From Doris montereyensis (Eukaryota; Mollusca; Gastropoda; Nudibranchia; Dorididae): a DNA stretch of 64,000 nt. The position numbers were made by a program, and so were the translations under genes. Position 1 is the first letter of the stretch, and every line of letters begins with the position of its first letter. Below the pieces are notes generated by a model. It was not told the origin of the DNA and did no database searches. It saw only the letters and a list, made by a program, of their open reading frames with translations. Location: NCBI GenBank assembly GCA_037039925.1, contig JAXRKP010000373.1, forward strand, positions 82,501-146,500, given 5' to 3'. Below, piece by piece: positions 36,646 through 50,600 of the stretch.

Positions 36646-36804
36646 TAAGGGGTTTCTAAATGGGATAAACGGGTCTTTGACTTGGATCGAGGGGTCTATG
36701 AGTGGGGTTGAGGAGTCTGTGACTGGGATCAAGGGGTCTATGAGTGAGGTTGAGGGTCTGTGACTGGGATCAAGGGGTTTATGAATGGGGTCGAGGGGGT
36801 CTAT
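36646..36804 (+). repeat. 42-bp G-rich tandem repeat
   Basis: Three to four copies alternate GGGGTCTATGAGTGGGGTTG with a GTCTGTGACTGGGATCAAG half, so the unit is a diverged 2 x 21-bp dimer. It lies 55 bases from the 52-bp exon of gene A. Confidence 0.8.
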
Positions 36805-36858
36805 CCTCCAGTAGTGGACGCCGGCCAGGTCAGTAGCTCATGCAAAGCAAACACTTAC

Positions 36859-36910
36859 AGCATAGTATGCAGGAATCTTTACCGAACGGGATCCTCCGCT
36901 GGCACTAATA
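36859..36910 (-). CDS. gene A, 52-bp exon
   Basis: On the minus strand the acceptor CTCTTTTACAG precedes, and the donor GTAAGTG follows, a 52-base exon encoding SISASGGSRSVKIPAYYA. The first Ser codon is split with the two bases left by the exon at 40017-40216. The exon ends in phase 0, which fits the last exon. Both splice sites are near consensus. The exon was found from splice signals and phase, as it is too short for an ORF scan. Confidence 0.7.
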
Positions 36911-37360
36911 CTGTAAAAGAGACAAATTTTAAACATGAATTCATAAGAGGATAAGGAAGAAAACCAAAATCAATACTAACAAATTAATATCAATGGCATT
37001 AAGATAGGAACATATTACTCACTTCTTGTATCCTCTCTTGAGGTAATGAAGAGAAGTAATAATACTATAAAAAAAACTTAGTTACATTATTGTTATTATC
37101 GTAATCGTATTATTATAGCAGTTAAACATGGGTTGTAAGATATTTTCACGACACAATTTATAATATTACTGTTTCTTAGGTTAATATAATACTTAAAATT
37201 TAAGACAAAAAAAGATTGACAGGTCACCATACATGGCATAAAAAGATAAGTTGATGTATCAATTCATAGATCAATTGAAAAACGGTTGGATAGACGGAAA
37301 AGCAATCAAATGGACAGATAGACCTATATGTCTATAGAAAGATAGGCAGACAGATAAAAT

Positions 37361-37376
37361 AAATTGATAGATAGAT

Positions 37377-37425
<49 letters not shown>

Positions 37426-37530
37426 TATAGATTAATAGATAGATAGATAGACATATAGGTAGATAGGTAGGTATGTATATAGACATATAGATTGATAGAT
37501 ATATAATTGATAGATATAGAGATAGAGAGA
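37361..37530 (+). repeat. (GATA)n microsatellite
   Basis: Perfect in the middle and degraded with ATAG/GTAG variants towards the right. Confidence 0.95.
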
Positions 37531-38735
37531 TAGATAGACTGACAGACTCATGAGATAAATAATAGACCTTATTTACATCCAACAAATCATTTAACATTTC
37601 TAATTATGTCCAAAGTCCTTACCTGTGTTACTTTAATCGATTGCACACACACAAACGTCTATGAGAAAGAGTAATGTGAAAACTTACCGCAGCTGAGGCC
37701 GAAAGAAGCGGAACAATCTGTTAAAGCCACAGACAGACATGTTTTGCACAGCCATTTTGTCAACAGGCTGACAGACCATGCAAAGTCTTGAGAAATAATG
37801 ATTTTAAAATGGATGCCAAGAGAATAGTGGGTATCATTATGACATGTATTACAACAACTGTTTGTGGACATGCACAGACCACCAAGACACGGGCAATGGA
37901 AGACTGAGAAACAAACATGAAGCGCGTGTCATGCCCTGGGTGTGTGAGGTTTGAGTCCAGACTGGAAACAAGTGAGGAGAAAAAATTTGTCTTTTGAGTG
38001 AGTGTGTCTTTAGTTTTGTTGTCTTGTGAAATGCATAAGTTCGCTTTAAATCTACTAGTTTCTTGTTGTTGTGCTAATCTTGTCTCTAGTACTTTCACGT
38101 TACGGACATTTCGGTTGAGATGAACTCAGTTAACGGTCGATAATTATGTCACTGATTCCTTCACATTCATATAATCTCAAATCAATCCAGATACCGAAAG
38201 GTAGAATTAAGCAATACTTTAAAAGAGAGTAAGAATATCGAGTCTGGAACTTTTTCTAAAGACATCGTCAAAAGCGGCGTCACCAGAGATTTGTCGGCGT
38301 GATAGTCCGAAATCTCCTCTGGCATTCACAACGACCAACGTTGATCGTAAGAAAGGAAAAAAGCAAAATTTTCACTGTGTAGGATTTTGTCCTTACATTC
38401 TACAACCTTAGATGGTAATGACCAAATTCTGTCTATGGGTATGATCACTTTATATCATTTCTCTTGTGTTATTTGGTTACCTTCGTTGGACATTGGACCA
38501 ATATCCCACATAGCCTATATCAGCGGGCACATATTCGTGTTGGCGACGCGGAGATTACAAATGCAGGCGGTCTAATAAAACGGAAACCTGTTAAATAAGG
38601 AGTCTTTGTATATTAAACCGAGGTCGTCCTCCATTTACTATTTTCATTCCCATCCAAGCACGACATGAACCCTTTGATGGTCATGGCTAAAACAGCAACC
38701 AAGCAAGTCTGGTTTAACCAGAATGACGTGCTTCT

Positions 38736-38830
38736 CATTGGGTAGCCCAGGCGTTGGGGGCGTCTGACTGCCACTCGGGAGACCTAAGTTCCTGTCCACC
38801 CAATAGCAAAAGGGTAGCTAGGCCAGTTCG
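38736..38830 (+). repeat. tRNA-like SINE candidate
   Basis: TAGCCCAGGCGTTGGG fits an A box, and AAGTTCCTGTCC, about 41 bases on, is a partial B box. A non-coding body follows. It is probably an old tRNA-derived SINE. Confidence 0.4.
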
Positions 38831-40016
38831 GACGTGGCGCAAGTAAAGTTAGCGTGGAAAACAATGACAAACTACCAAGTAATGCTGTGTGCCTAAACCG
38901 ATCAGGGCTTTTCTTCTCACTACGCTACGATCAACAATGACGAAGGCACCTGTAGTTACTTTTCTTTCTACTGCCGATTAAAATTTCTTTGCTGTGGATA
39001 ATCAAAGTTAGTTGGTATTGGTTGTTCTTGTTTCATGTACCATCTGCCATTGCAATGAAAATTTGGAATCGTGCCTCATGATGAGATCTAAGATCTCCAA
39101 AAATTGATGCATTAAGTAGCATCAAGACATCAGACATTGTGACTGAGTCAGTTGGACATGATTTATTCATCCAAGTCGTCTAGACATAATGCTCTCCAAA
39201 TGCCTGCCTTAGATTGTTTTCTATTTCTGTTTAGACTTATGTTGAAACTACTAGAAGAAACAAAACTATACGGCTTTGTCTGTGTCTACAAGGTTTAATA
39301 GGAGTAGTGACTGGATCCCTTACCCTTGGACTGTTTATGGTTCATCATTTATTGCAATATTTATAATATCAGACCTACACATCTTCATTCTCTAGGTTTA
39401 AAATATATGTATATCAAAACATCTTTTTTTTCCGATTATAAAATTACTGGGTCACGTTTAAAACAAAAGGTTTATGGAAATAAGTATTCATTTCCATATG
39501 CTTTCCATTTACATCCTTGATTCACGTGCTAATTAAATATTATGCACGTTTAGAATATCAATGTCTTAAAGATAGCCGAAACGATCAATTTCACCCATTC
39601 TCAACTTGAATTGCCTGGCTGTATGTGTAAAATATCATTATGGATATATTGGAGCTGGTAGGGGGAGATGGGATTGAGTCAAGGACTGTGTCATTTGGAG
39701 AGATCGGGGATGTTAGATGGATTGAGAACTCGGTCACTGACACCTTAAATGGGAGGCAGGGTAAAAAATAAAATAAAAATAAAAACACCAAAAAAAAACA
39801 GGGTTTTTGGTATTTGAGACAGAATGCTGAGAACGATGGAATGGGTGGGTGGTTTGGTTTTAAAAAATGGCTTTCTGAAGGTCTGAGAGGGGGCAGAAAT
39901 TGGAAAACTGTTTATTGGCGGGAATGTGGCTAAAATCAACGCCAAGGTTGAGGTGAAGAAGACAAATTCTCTGTGTTATGACATTGACAAGCCACACTGT
40001 GTGTCACACCAGGTAC

Positions 40017-40216
40017 CTCTCCGATTTCGAGGGCAGTTGAAACGGTGGCATCGGCTTGACTTTGACTGGAGGCAGTGGCCTGTGCCTTGGGGCGGAGAGC
40101 CGCACTGGCGGCACGTAAAGAGCTGGGGGCATAGGCCTCGGGTAGCGTCGTACAATGGTGCGGCCCATGCGAAGGGCAGGGCTCGTGTACTTGGGGGTTG
40201 GGGTTCGAATAGCAGT
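40017..40216 (-). CDS. gene A, Pro/Arg-rich exon
   Basis: The minus strand has acceptor CTTCTTCTCTAG, a 200-base exon and donor GTACCT. It reads TAIRTPTPKYTSPALRMG, RTIVRRYPRPMPPALYVPPV, RLSAPRHRPLPPVKVKPMPP and FQLPSKSE, and is rich in Pro, Arg and Val with no hydrophobic core, so probably disordered. It starts in phase 0 and ends in phase 2. It is GC-rich compared with its surroundings. All three minus frames are open here; this one is chosen because its phase fits both the upstream and downstream exons and its composition matches the other gene A exons. Confidence 0.65.
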
Positions 40217-42350
40217 CTAGAGAAGAAGTCAATTTTTTTACAACATAATATTATTTTATAGACGCATCGCAACTAATAAGTCTTGCCTAAAGTTCCAAAG
40301 AGAATGTTACGTTTATATGCGATCTGCGATCCAAAGGTGAGTTTTGTCTATCAATTGCCGATAGGAAGACTCGCAGTCAGTTTTAGATAATCCGGATGTG
40401 AAATTATGAGGGGCAAGGCTGTTGCACGAAGGGGTACTAGTCTTTTAATTAACACTGCTTTGAAACAAATGGAAATCGAATCTAAGAGTGACTATAAAGC
40501 TGTACATCTCAACGTCTCGTCGAGAAGTTTATCTACTCTATGACTGATTACAATGTAATACATCGTTGTTTTTGTTGTTGTTACTTTTTGTTGTTGGATA
40601 CTTTAAAACGGCATGTCCCTAATGGCACAGTTCCCTTGCCTTTTCCAAAATTCATCACAAAGCCAATGTGTATTTATGTAGACCGTTTGTAACACAACAT
40701 GAGCGATAAGTCGCATCCGAATTTACTAACCCCTATCAAATATTTTCTCATCTACTTATGTTTAAATATATCTCCTTCAACTCACGTCACTGTAGTCATG
40801 ACCCTAACATTTGGGCATTTCACTATCCAGTTACGCTTCTAAACAATATAACAGTGAAAGATGTGCGACTTTTCAACGAAAGATACTATCAGACGACTTT
40901 ATTGAATAGCTAATTTAATATTGTGTTACATGAAAAAGCGTTTCGAAGAGAACAAGTCCATCATTTTAACCTAGTCTCTTTCCAAAATCAGATGGTGACA
41001 AGCTGATGATTTCAGGGCAGTGATGACACACATGATAGTACACAGCACTGTCATTTGGTGAAGACTGAGACATTGACGTTACCACTTATTTGTATTCTTG
41101 GGTTTGAAAATAAAACTCAAATCCGTTCCTGCTTTTTTATTCTCACAGGCAGGATTGGATTGTTTTCACGCTTCCAATGTCTTTGATCCGCCTGATGCAG
41201 TTAGTCTGGTCTATCGTCTTAAAGTTGGTACCTAATAGCTTATGATGCCCCTCAGGCTTGAAGCTATAAGACAAATCTGGCGACATCATTGTGTGCAGTC
41301 TATTTGGATTTAGTTCCCATAAACTTATGAAGCTACTATACAAACAAAATATCGTGAGCAATCTATGTGCCCAATTTTCATGTAGGTGTCTTGTAAAATA
41401 GCCTACAGAGACCGGCCAAGGTTTCTGGATAGGTGATGAAAGAACACAAATGATATTCTTGTATTACCACATTGTGTTATTATCTACATTCCAATCTACT
41501 TTTTAGAGGGGGAGGCGATTCTATAATGGCATTAACAAAAAATTCAGATCAAAGCTGTTTAACTGAAATGCATTTTAGAAATAAAAGTTCTAGATTTCAT
41601 GTGCGAAAACCGAAAATAGGTCACTACAATTGAACTGAATCGTGAGTAAATCGTGAACAGTCGAAACGTGTTCAAAGTAAGACAACTCTACACGTGCTCA
41701 AATCAATAAAACGAAAATGTTGTTCCACGAATAAATGAAATAAAAAATATGTTCACATACGATGAAACTCAAAAATCCCAACTGTGCCCGACTACAAAGG
41801 CCAGACGCTAAATATCACGTGCGGTAAAAAAAAAAAACAACGAATTTTCATAAATAAAAAAAAGGGAAAGAAGAAATTTTTTTCTCCGAAATTAAATCAT
41901 GAAATGTGGCTGGTTACATCAATCCGATCTACGTTAGATGTTTGTGTCTGTACAAACTACACGCCGGTAACTTCGAGTCTACCTACGCTCAGTGATGCGT
42001 TACAAGCGCGGAAGCCACACACCATACAACTCACAAATCATTCCAATATGGACTAAGCAAAGAAAAGTCACTCTGCAGCATGTGGCAAAAACAATGAACA
42101 ATACAACTCAGAAGTAAAGCAGTAAGGGAGATAATTTTAAGACTTGAAAAAGCACCAAAAAAGCTACAAAAACTATTTCAAAACTACGTAAAGTGCAACA
42201 ATTGCAAATACAAAACCTGCTACTTAACACACGTAAAACACAACTTATTTTCAATCTCTTAACGAAAAACAGTAAACACGACATGTCTCTCTGACAATTT
42301 CTCTTGATATCCTTGAAGACAGATGGGTAACAAGTGGATGACCTACAGAA
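40217..42350. other. intronic/intergenic stretch, no gene seen
   Basis: AT-rich sequence with short poly-A runs. A minus-strand frame at 41143-41361 has no motif or splice support. Confidence 0.5.
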
Positions 42351-42354
42351 TAGC

Positions 42355-42800
42355 AGTTACTTAACAGGTAGGATAACAGGTAGGATAACAGATACGAGAA
42401 CAGGTAGATAATAGTTCGATAACAAGCAGATGACAGGCAGAATAACAATTACAGAACAAGTAGGATAGCAGGTAAGATAACAGTTACGAGAACAGGTAGA
42501 TAATAGTTCGATAACAAGTAGATGACAAGCAGAATAACAATTACATAACAAGTAGGATGACAGATGCGATAACAGGTAGATAATAGTTTGATAACAAACA
42601 GATGACAGGCAGAATAACAATTAAATAACAGGTAGGATAACAGGTAAGATAGTAAATACGATAACAGTTAGATAATAGTTCGATAACAAGTAGATGACAA
42701 GCCGAATAACAATTACAGAACAGGTAGCATAACAGGTAAGATAACAGATACGATAACAGGTAGATAATAGTTCGATAACAAGCAAATGACAGGCAGAATT
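42355..42800 (+). repeat. about 90-bp tandem repeat
   Basis: About five copies contain GGTAGATAATAGTTCGATAA, CAAGCAGATGACAGGCAGAA and TAACAATTACAGAACAGGTA. Each unit is itself built from diverged 8-12 bp words ending in GATAACAG. Confidence 0.88.
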
Positions 42801-43841
42801 AGTAACATAACTGCAAAGTAAAGAGTAGGGTCACTTAAGCTGAAGAGACAATGTAGAGTACATTTTAACGAGAACATAACAAAGTAAAAGCGGGTAGGAT
42901 TTCAACCCACTCATGCCAAGCATTCAAGTCGAGCATGCGCAAAGAACATGAAAAGTGGTAATCACACCCTGATAACGGCGCATTGTAAAAGACTGTTTTG
43001 AACATTGTATGGAAACGCTACCGACAAGAAAATGTGACCTTTTCTTTGTTTTTGATACTCAAATTAGAAAGGCTTCAACTACTTAGCAAAGTAGGCATGA
43101 CGCAACAGCAAAGTCTACGCCTTCATCTAAAAATAGACCTGTCTTCTCCCGTTTTCTCCCTGTGTTCTATATTTATTTTTTACTTTTCATGATATAGAAA
43201 ATCTTCATATAGATAATAATACGGAATAAGGAATCTTCTGAAGTACTATACTTAGCATCAATACTTAGTTTCGTTCATACAAAAGATACAAAAGAAAGAC
43301 TGCATTAAAACATTATGCAGATGTTAGATCTATATCAATCCAAACCGACAGATAGATTTCCAAATCTAAACGTTTTACTCGAGATATTCTATCCATTTCT
43401 TTGATGATCAGTGGGCCAAGACAGCTGTGTGACCGATCGATGATCAATCTTGATAAAAAAAAATATTTCAAGAAGAGTAGTGCATTGCCGTTGTAATGCA
43501 ACCCCGACAAATCGTATTAAAAGTACCCAGCTTTTTCCAATTTTATCCAACGTTTTTTATTTATTCAAGTTATGAATCAATTGACGTTGTAAGTAACTAA
43601 TGAATATTCTGTTGATAAAACTAGTACGGGGTTCTTATTGTATAATGTTTAAGAGTTTCTATGCTTCACCTAATAATTACGTTTAGAGATTCAAATGAAA
43701 GAAAAAATGATTTAATCGCTTTCTATGAATAAAAATAATAATTTTTAAAACGATTTTAAAAGAAAAAAACATTTCTTGAGCATTAGCCGTTTTTTCCTCA
43801 GGGTGCGACACAAGCAGAACTTCATGCTGAGTATTAAGGGT

Positions 43842-43847
43842 TTTATT
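43842..43847 (-). terminator. poly(A) signal of gene B
   Basis: AATAAA on the minus strand, 91 bases beyond the gene B stop codon. It supports 43938 as a true 3' coding end. Confidence 0.55.
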
Positions 43848-43937
43848 GGGGGTTTTAGTTTTCAATAAGGATTGATGGCAGTCATCGTAACCAAGCCTAC
43901 AGCCACATTCTGCTAAGGCAGCTACTAGGTAAAATTG

Positions 43938-44120
43938 TCAAAGTGCGTACTCCTTCCGGTTCATGGCGGCCGCTACGGTGTCCTTATCCAGATAGCGATC
44001 CAGTAGTTGACGATGTTTGTCCATCTTCTCATTGGTTTCACGAATTTGTTTACGCATGCGCGAAATGGAAGCGGGTTGGTCGATAAGGTCGTCAGGGGAC
44101 AGTCTCGACTCCACACGGTA
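43938..44120 (-). CDS. gene B, exon 4 (C-terminal coiled coil)
   Basis: Acceptor CTTCCCATCAG leads into 60 codons and TGA. The translation runs YRVESRLSPDDLIDQPASIS, RMRKQIRETNEKMDKHRQLL and DRYLDKDTVAAAMNRKEYAL. Residues from about 20 to 48 have an Arg/Lys/Glu/Leu pattern typical of an amphipathic or coiled-coil helix. No internal donor is present, so the stop is the natural end. Phase 0 at the start matches exon 3. Confidence 0.78.
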   Translation of the reverse strand, partial: YRVESRLSPDDLIDQPASISRMRKQIRETNEKMDKHRQLLDRYLDKDTVAAAMNRKEYAL

Positions 44121-44716
44121 CTGATGGGAAGGAGGTCAAGATTGGGTCAAGGTCATGACACATTAAGGGTTTATGGTGGTAGAGAGGTTGGGGTCAAGGC
44201 TCGTTTTAATTATTTGGGAAACGAAAGATGTTATGTAAAGCATTTCTTTCTTACTTGGTTCCGGAGTTTCAACTTTAGCAACAATGCAGACATCATTAAA
44301 TGCTTTCATAAACAGTGTCAGATTCAACTATTGCTCTAAAAGCAAACTTTTTCTCGTGTAGTTTCTTCATTACAGTGCGATATTCTACAAAACTCTTCTC
44401 GTACCACGAACAGCAATTTCAGGAAGTATCAATTTATTAAAAGTAATTTAAAGCTAAAAAATAAAACAACCTTTTGGGTTTATGGGCTATTGGATTCTCA
44501 TTGACATGTCGACCTAGGAAAATGGCATGGCAAAGATGCATACCTCGTTACGTTATCTTCGATGTCAGAACAGGCTTTTATAGTGGTAGGTTTTATATTT
44601 TATTGTTATTATTGCATTGGTTGTATGCGTTGCTTTTTTTTCCCCTCACTTTGTTACGAACATTTTTGTTGACAAGCTGAGACGTTTAGAGTCAGAGAGA
44701 CGAAGATGCTACCTAC
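44121..44716. other. gene B intron 3
   Basis: Non-coding sequence with a T-rich tract around 44630. No further exon seen. Confidence 0.6.
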
Positions 44717-44791
44717 CTGCCATGACATGACGTTCTTTGGCTTGGTAAAGCCATCCACGTCACGGATTGCCTTGCGGTCGGTCATTTTAGG
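44717..44791 (-). CDS. gene B, exon 3
   Basis: 75 bases between acceptor GTGACGTCACAG and donor GTAGGT. It reads PKMTDRKAIRDVDGFTKPKN and VMSWQ, with phase 0 at both ends. Because both ends are phase 0, this exon could be skipped or joined to the gene A exon at 40017-40216 without losing frame. Confidence 0.78.
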
Positions 44792-46267
<1,476 letters not shown>

Positions 46268-46327
46268 CAGTGGAGGTCTGGAAGAATGGAGTCCAGTGCT
46301 GTTGACAGTGTTGTAGTACACGGCATC
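46268..46327 (-). CDS. gene B, exon 2
   Basis: 60 bases between acceptor ACACAAATTATAG and consensus donor GTAAGT. It reads DAVYYNTVNSTGLHSSRPPL, with phase 0 at both ends. It was found by joining splice sites and phase with exon 1 and exon 3. Confidence 0.75.
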
Positions 46328-46799
46328 CTATAATTTGTGTGGTCGCAGTAGAGAGAGAGATAGAAAACAATACAGAAACAAGGGATTAAATTTTGTCGTT
46401 TTACTTTGTATTCGTAAAGTCCTCACTTGCCTTATTTGTTAATCCTTCTTTCATCCTTGCCTCAATCAATACACTGAACTTTATTATTCAATTCATTTTC
46501 TTGTTTGGTACTTAGCATTATGTATCTTATCGTTTCTCTTATTGTTATCATATACTAAAATTATATGAATGAGCAACCCAAAATAGAAACATCCATATCA
46601 CATAATTAGTTGTTTTAAGTCTTTCAAACAAATCAATGTTTCCTTTATCTTAGAATCTATTATCAAGCATATTCATTTATAGAAAGTATCCTTGTCCTTA
46701 ACTATATTATATAATTAATACCATTATTCCAAAATATATATTTTATCATGGGCACTGCTGTTAATTACAATTTATTATAATTAATATCATGGATTTGTT

Positions 46800-46821
46800 A
46801 TTATCATAATCATCATCATCA

Positions 46822-46876
<55 letters not shown>

Positions 46877-46887
46877 CATCATCATCA

Positions 46888-46945
<58 letters not shown>

Positions 46946-47000
46946 CGTCATCATCATCATCACTATTACCATTACTATTATTATTGTCAGCATTTATTTA
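46800..47000 (+). repeat. (ATT)n/(ATC)n microsatellite
   Basis: Trinucleotide runs alternate ATT and ATC blocks. Confidence 0.95.
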
Positions 47001-47689
47001 TGTATTCATTTTACTATTATTATTATCATGAGCATGATGAGAATGAGAATGACAGTGATGATGATGATGACGATGAGCTTTTCCGCTGTAAAATGTATAT
47101 CCATCAGTTCCTGATTTACAGCTGTTGAGACAGAATCCAGATGGTCATCACAGATTAACATTCACATGACAAATAAACGTCATGAGGTGATTGAATGCAC
47201 AGCCATTAATGAATGTTTAAAAACGAGGATGCCACAATTTCAATGAACGAATGACAACGCATACATCAGCACAACATTATAAAAGTGCCATTTTGTGATG
47301 GTCAAGACACATTAGAGCTATCAGCAGACGATAGAGACATCCGGGTTTTAGGGTAGTCAGCTGTTTAAAAAAAAAACATTTCCACGAAAGATCATGTTGT
47401 AATGACGTTATAGTCCTTGCATGCACGCCTTCTCCAGGCAAGGTAGAGAAAGGCATGAAAAATATGTGTAAGTCAAATTAGAGATATTGCCAACGACACA
47501 ATGTCACATTAAAACATAAAGAATTGGTTATTGTCAAAAGAGTACGTTGAATATGAATAATACAATAAACGGTTTCGTAGTTATATAAACAATGGAGTGA
47601 AAAGGATAAAGTTAAAAGGCCAGTGGATGACTCTTTTGCCACATCGTCGCCATAATCAGATTGTTCTAACTATACATCTGATGATTCTG

Positions 47690-47915
47690 CAAACACTACC
47701 ATTATCAGAGTTACAGTCTATTGTCATCATCAGATTTACAGCCAACTATTACCATTATCAGATTTACTGTTAACTATTAGCAATATCAGATTTACAGTTA
47801 ACTATTACCATTACCAGATTTTCAGTCAACTAATAACATTATCAGAGTTACAGTTAACTATTAACATTATCAGAGTTACAGTTAACTATTAACATTATCA
47901 GATTTACAGCCAACT
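47690..47915 (+). repeat. 27-bp tandem repeat
   Basis: About eight diverged copies contain ATTATCAGATTTACAGTTAA and CTATTA. Confidence 0.85.
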
Positions 47916-47924
47916 ATTGTCCTG

Positions 47925-47927
<3 letters not shown>

Positions 47928-47963
<36 letters not shown>
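47928..47963 (+). repeat. (CA)n microsatellite
   Basis: A pure CA run immediately after the 27-bp tandem. Confidence 0.95.
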
Positions 47964-47967
<4 letters not shown>

Positions 47968-48982
47968 AAACGTAATCCGATTCGGTCTACGTTTATCACA
48001 CATTTCATTTGCATTTTTGTCCAAACTACAGATTTTCTTGGTGAGAACTTAAGAGCCTTCGTTCCCGACATGGGATTATGTCTAGTGAGGGCAGTATACT
48101 TTTGAGTCAACGACATATTTTTAATCCACTGACTTATGTGTCTCTAATAAAGCAAGGAAGATAATCTTCCATGAAAAATACGATTACCATGAACTTAGTA
48201 CTAGCATACTGTTAAAAGTAAAGATAAAGATCTTTTTCAATTTTAACCCCCCCCTCCCTCTCCCAAACAGCCATTATATTTAAAATCTGCCTGGAAAACC
48301 TACTTACAGCTGTCTGTTAGGCGCTTTAGATTAACACTCTAACACAACCCTTCTCATGTACACCTCAATCAGGAGGGATTTGTCTTCATCAAAATCTTTA
48401 GTTTACACGAAAGTGTGTTTTACTCGTACTTGTAAACAGCACGTATAAATCAATCAATTTCACTAGACATTTATTCATTGGCTTAAAACTTAAGTAATTA
48501 CAATAGAAGGCCTGAAAACGTCCACTATTATGAGGTTGGTCTGTCACACAACCAAAAGTAATCTCTAACTTAGTTCGTATAAAAACAAGCAAAGGAATAA
48601 AAACAAATCGTAGGTTTTACGTCTTTTTCAATCTACTCAGAAAGATTCGGTTGAAACAAGTTGATGGGTGAACTTTTAAAACATGTTTCGCTATGTTTAT
48701 AGATAAACACAATGACTCCATAAATGTCTTCTTTTAACAACTCTCAATGATAAATCTTAAATTAATTTTAGAAAACATTTAACATTAATATCAATATATT
48801 TTACATAAAACTGATGAAAAATCGTAAGTAAATGTGAATAAATGAATGAATAAATGAATGTGTAATTGAATGAATAAATATAGGAATGAATATACAGACA
48901 ATGAATTGTTCAATACAATGAATGTGCGTTAAGCTCTTCAACAGCCAAGCTCGTTGAAAGCCAGTCAGTGACATAGAGTCAC

Positions 48983-49176
<194 letters not shown>

Positions 49177-50425
49177 AGAAGGAGGAGAAGAAGAAAGTCG
49201 AGAGACGAGGGGAATATTAGAAAAGATAACCATAGCGAAATAGAGTGCCGAGAATGCTTCCATGGATAAGAAGAAAAAAACAGATTAAGAAAGAAGGTTG
49301 AGGGGAGTTGGAAAGAAGGATAGGGTCTCTTTTTTATGAGGAGTTGTTGTTGTTTTGAATAATAGAACTAAGCCAAACTCGAAGGTATGGGGTGAAATGA
49401 ACGATCTTGTTTAAACAACAACAACAACAATAATACTTCGCCTCAGATTATGTGGAGAAGATCAGAGGGAAAAGAGACAGGAGATAGAAGCTTGCAACAT
49501 CGTGGAATTAATGGAAAATCACAGATGTAATGTCAGTAGTTACAACAGCTGAAGAGGCGGGAGGGGGGTGTCAGTAGTACACAGATCAGCACAGTGTTAG
49601 TAGTGATAGTCTTCGAACACCGGCAGAAGAGAAAGGTGATAAATCTTTTCCCCCTGTCCACAAACTCCACACATTGAACATCCGCCTGACTACCCCATGT
49701 CACCAACGGTGATGATCAGGGCACGCGTGGGATTTGAAGCGTGACAGAGGGTGAAAATCAGTCATTCCAATTGGGAAAGCGGGAGACAGTGCACTGTAGT
49801 GTTTTCACACAAGCCTCTTCTTGAGTCAAAGTGACAGGCCTACTCCAAACACACCCAAACCACAGGTAATCAGTGCCGGGGAATGACACCATTGGCATAG
49901 CCTCAGGCCTAGTCGTTCTAATCAATACAAGCTTTATCTTATCTTACATTATTTCATGAATCTTCACAATATTTTGATATCTTAGGCCAGATCCATTAAA
50001 TTTCAAAGATTAAGTTCGAGGATTTGTATGGGAACTTTTGGCAATACAGTCAATTGCCATACGTTTTATTAATAATTCATTTATATCTATCACATAGTGT
50101 AAACCAACGAAGATGAATTATTCATCCTTTAGTCCTCTTGCTTCCATTTTTTAAATTTTATAAATCGTTAAGATTATGAAGAAATAAAAGATAATAACCT
50201 GATTTCTTTCCTTTTAAAACATCGGTAAAGGAAGGAAAGACAAGCCAGTACAAAGATAAGCATTATTGTTAAAACCATAAAAATCGCAGTTATTTCCCTT
50301 GCCAAAGCCACCAAGGCAACAATATTATGATGCAAGCTGACACGATTCCGTGAAAAGCTTTGTTTTTCCCACCAACGAGACCACCGATCATGGTGGACTG
50401 GGTTAATTTCAACACATGGTCTTAC

Positions 50426-50518
50426 CTCAGGACGTTCCTTCCTCGCCTCGCGATACTTAGCAGCGGCGTAGTCGGAGCGAGGCCTTCTCTTCTTTTTGCC
50501 GCCATCTTCTGCCTCCAT
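50426..50518 (-). CDS. gene B, exon 1 (start of novel 136-aa protein)
   Basis: The ATG at 50516-50518 opens 31 codons, MEAEDGGKKKRRPRSDYAAA and KYREARKERPE, then donor GTAAGA. A TAG lies in frame 10 codons upstream, so this is the first possible Met. The Lys/Arg cluster at residues 8-14 could be a nuclear-localisation or nucleic-acid contact. With exons at 46268-46327, 44717-44791 and 43938-44120 it makes a 136-residue, mostly helical and charged, soluble protein with no signal peptide or membrane segment. All three junctions are phase 0. It lies on the same strand inside the intron between gene A exons 53751-54475 and 40017-40216. I do not recognise the family; the size and charged helical end would fit a small ciliary, cytoskeletal or nuclear factor, but that is only a guess. 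Confidence 0.75.
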
Positions 50519-50600
50519 CTTGCTGCCAATAATGGCGGCCTATTCAAACGATAGACCGGCCGTGTGAGAAAAATGGTGACTGAAAAATGGCGCCGTCTAG
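50498..50600 (-). promoter_or_regulatory. gene B promoter/start region with YY1-like motifs
   Basis: On the minus strand AAGATGGCGGC (50498-50508) is an exact YY1-type AAnATGGCGGC match just inside the coding start. ATGGCGGC-type words also occur on the plus strand at about 50531-50540 and 50586-50594. Clusters of such sites around the first codons are typical of TATA-less animal promoters. No TATA box was seen. Confidence 0.45.

Larger units (their letters stand above)
36911..40016. other. gene A intron with GATA microsatellite and SINE-like piece
   Basis: (GATA)n lies at about 37361-37530 and a tRNA-like repeat at about 38736-38800. The remainder is AT-rich, and short frames lack motifs or paired splice sites. 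Confidence 0.5.

Noticed and set aside
39926..40261. Plus-strand 111-codon frame
   Set aside because: It is antisense to the Pro/Arg-rich minus exon, which has splice sites and a compatible phase. The plus frame has no such support.
42885..42960. Possible minus-strand tRNA-like sequence (GGGTTGAAATCC B-box-like)
   Set aside because: The A-box-like word is too close and the stems do not pair.
49640..49920. Possible minus-strand SINE (GCTTCAAATCCCACGCG)
   Set aside because: The B-box match is imperfect and no A box was seen at the right distance. Family membership cannot be shown from one copy.
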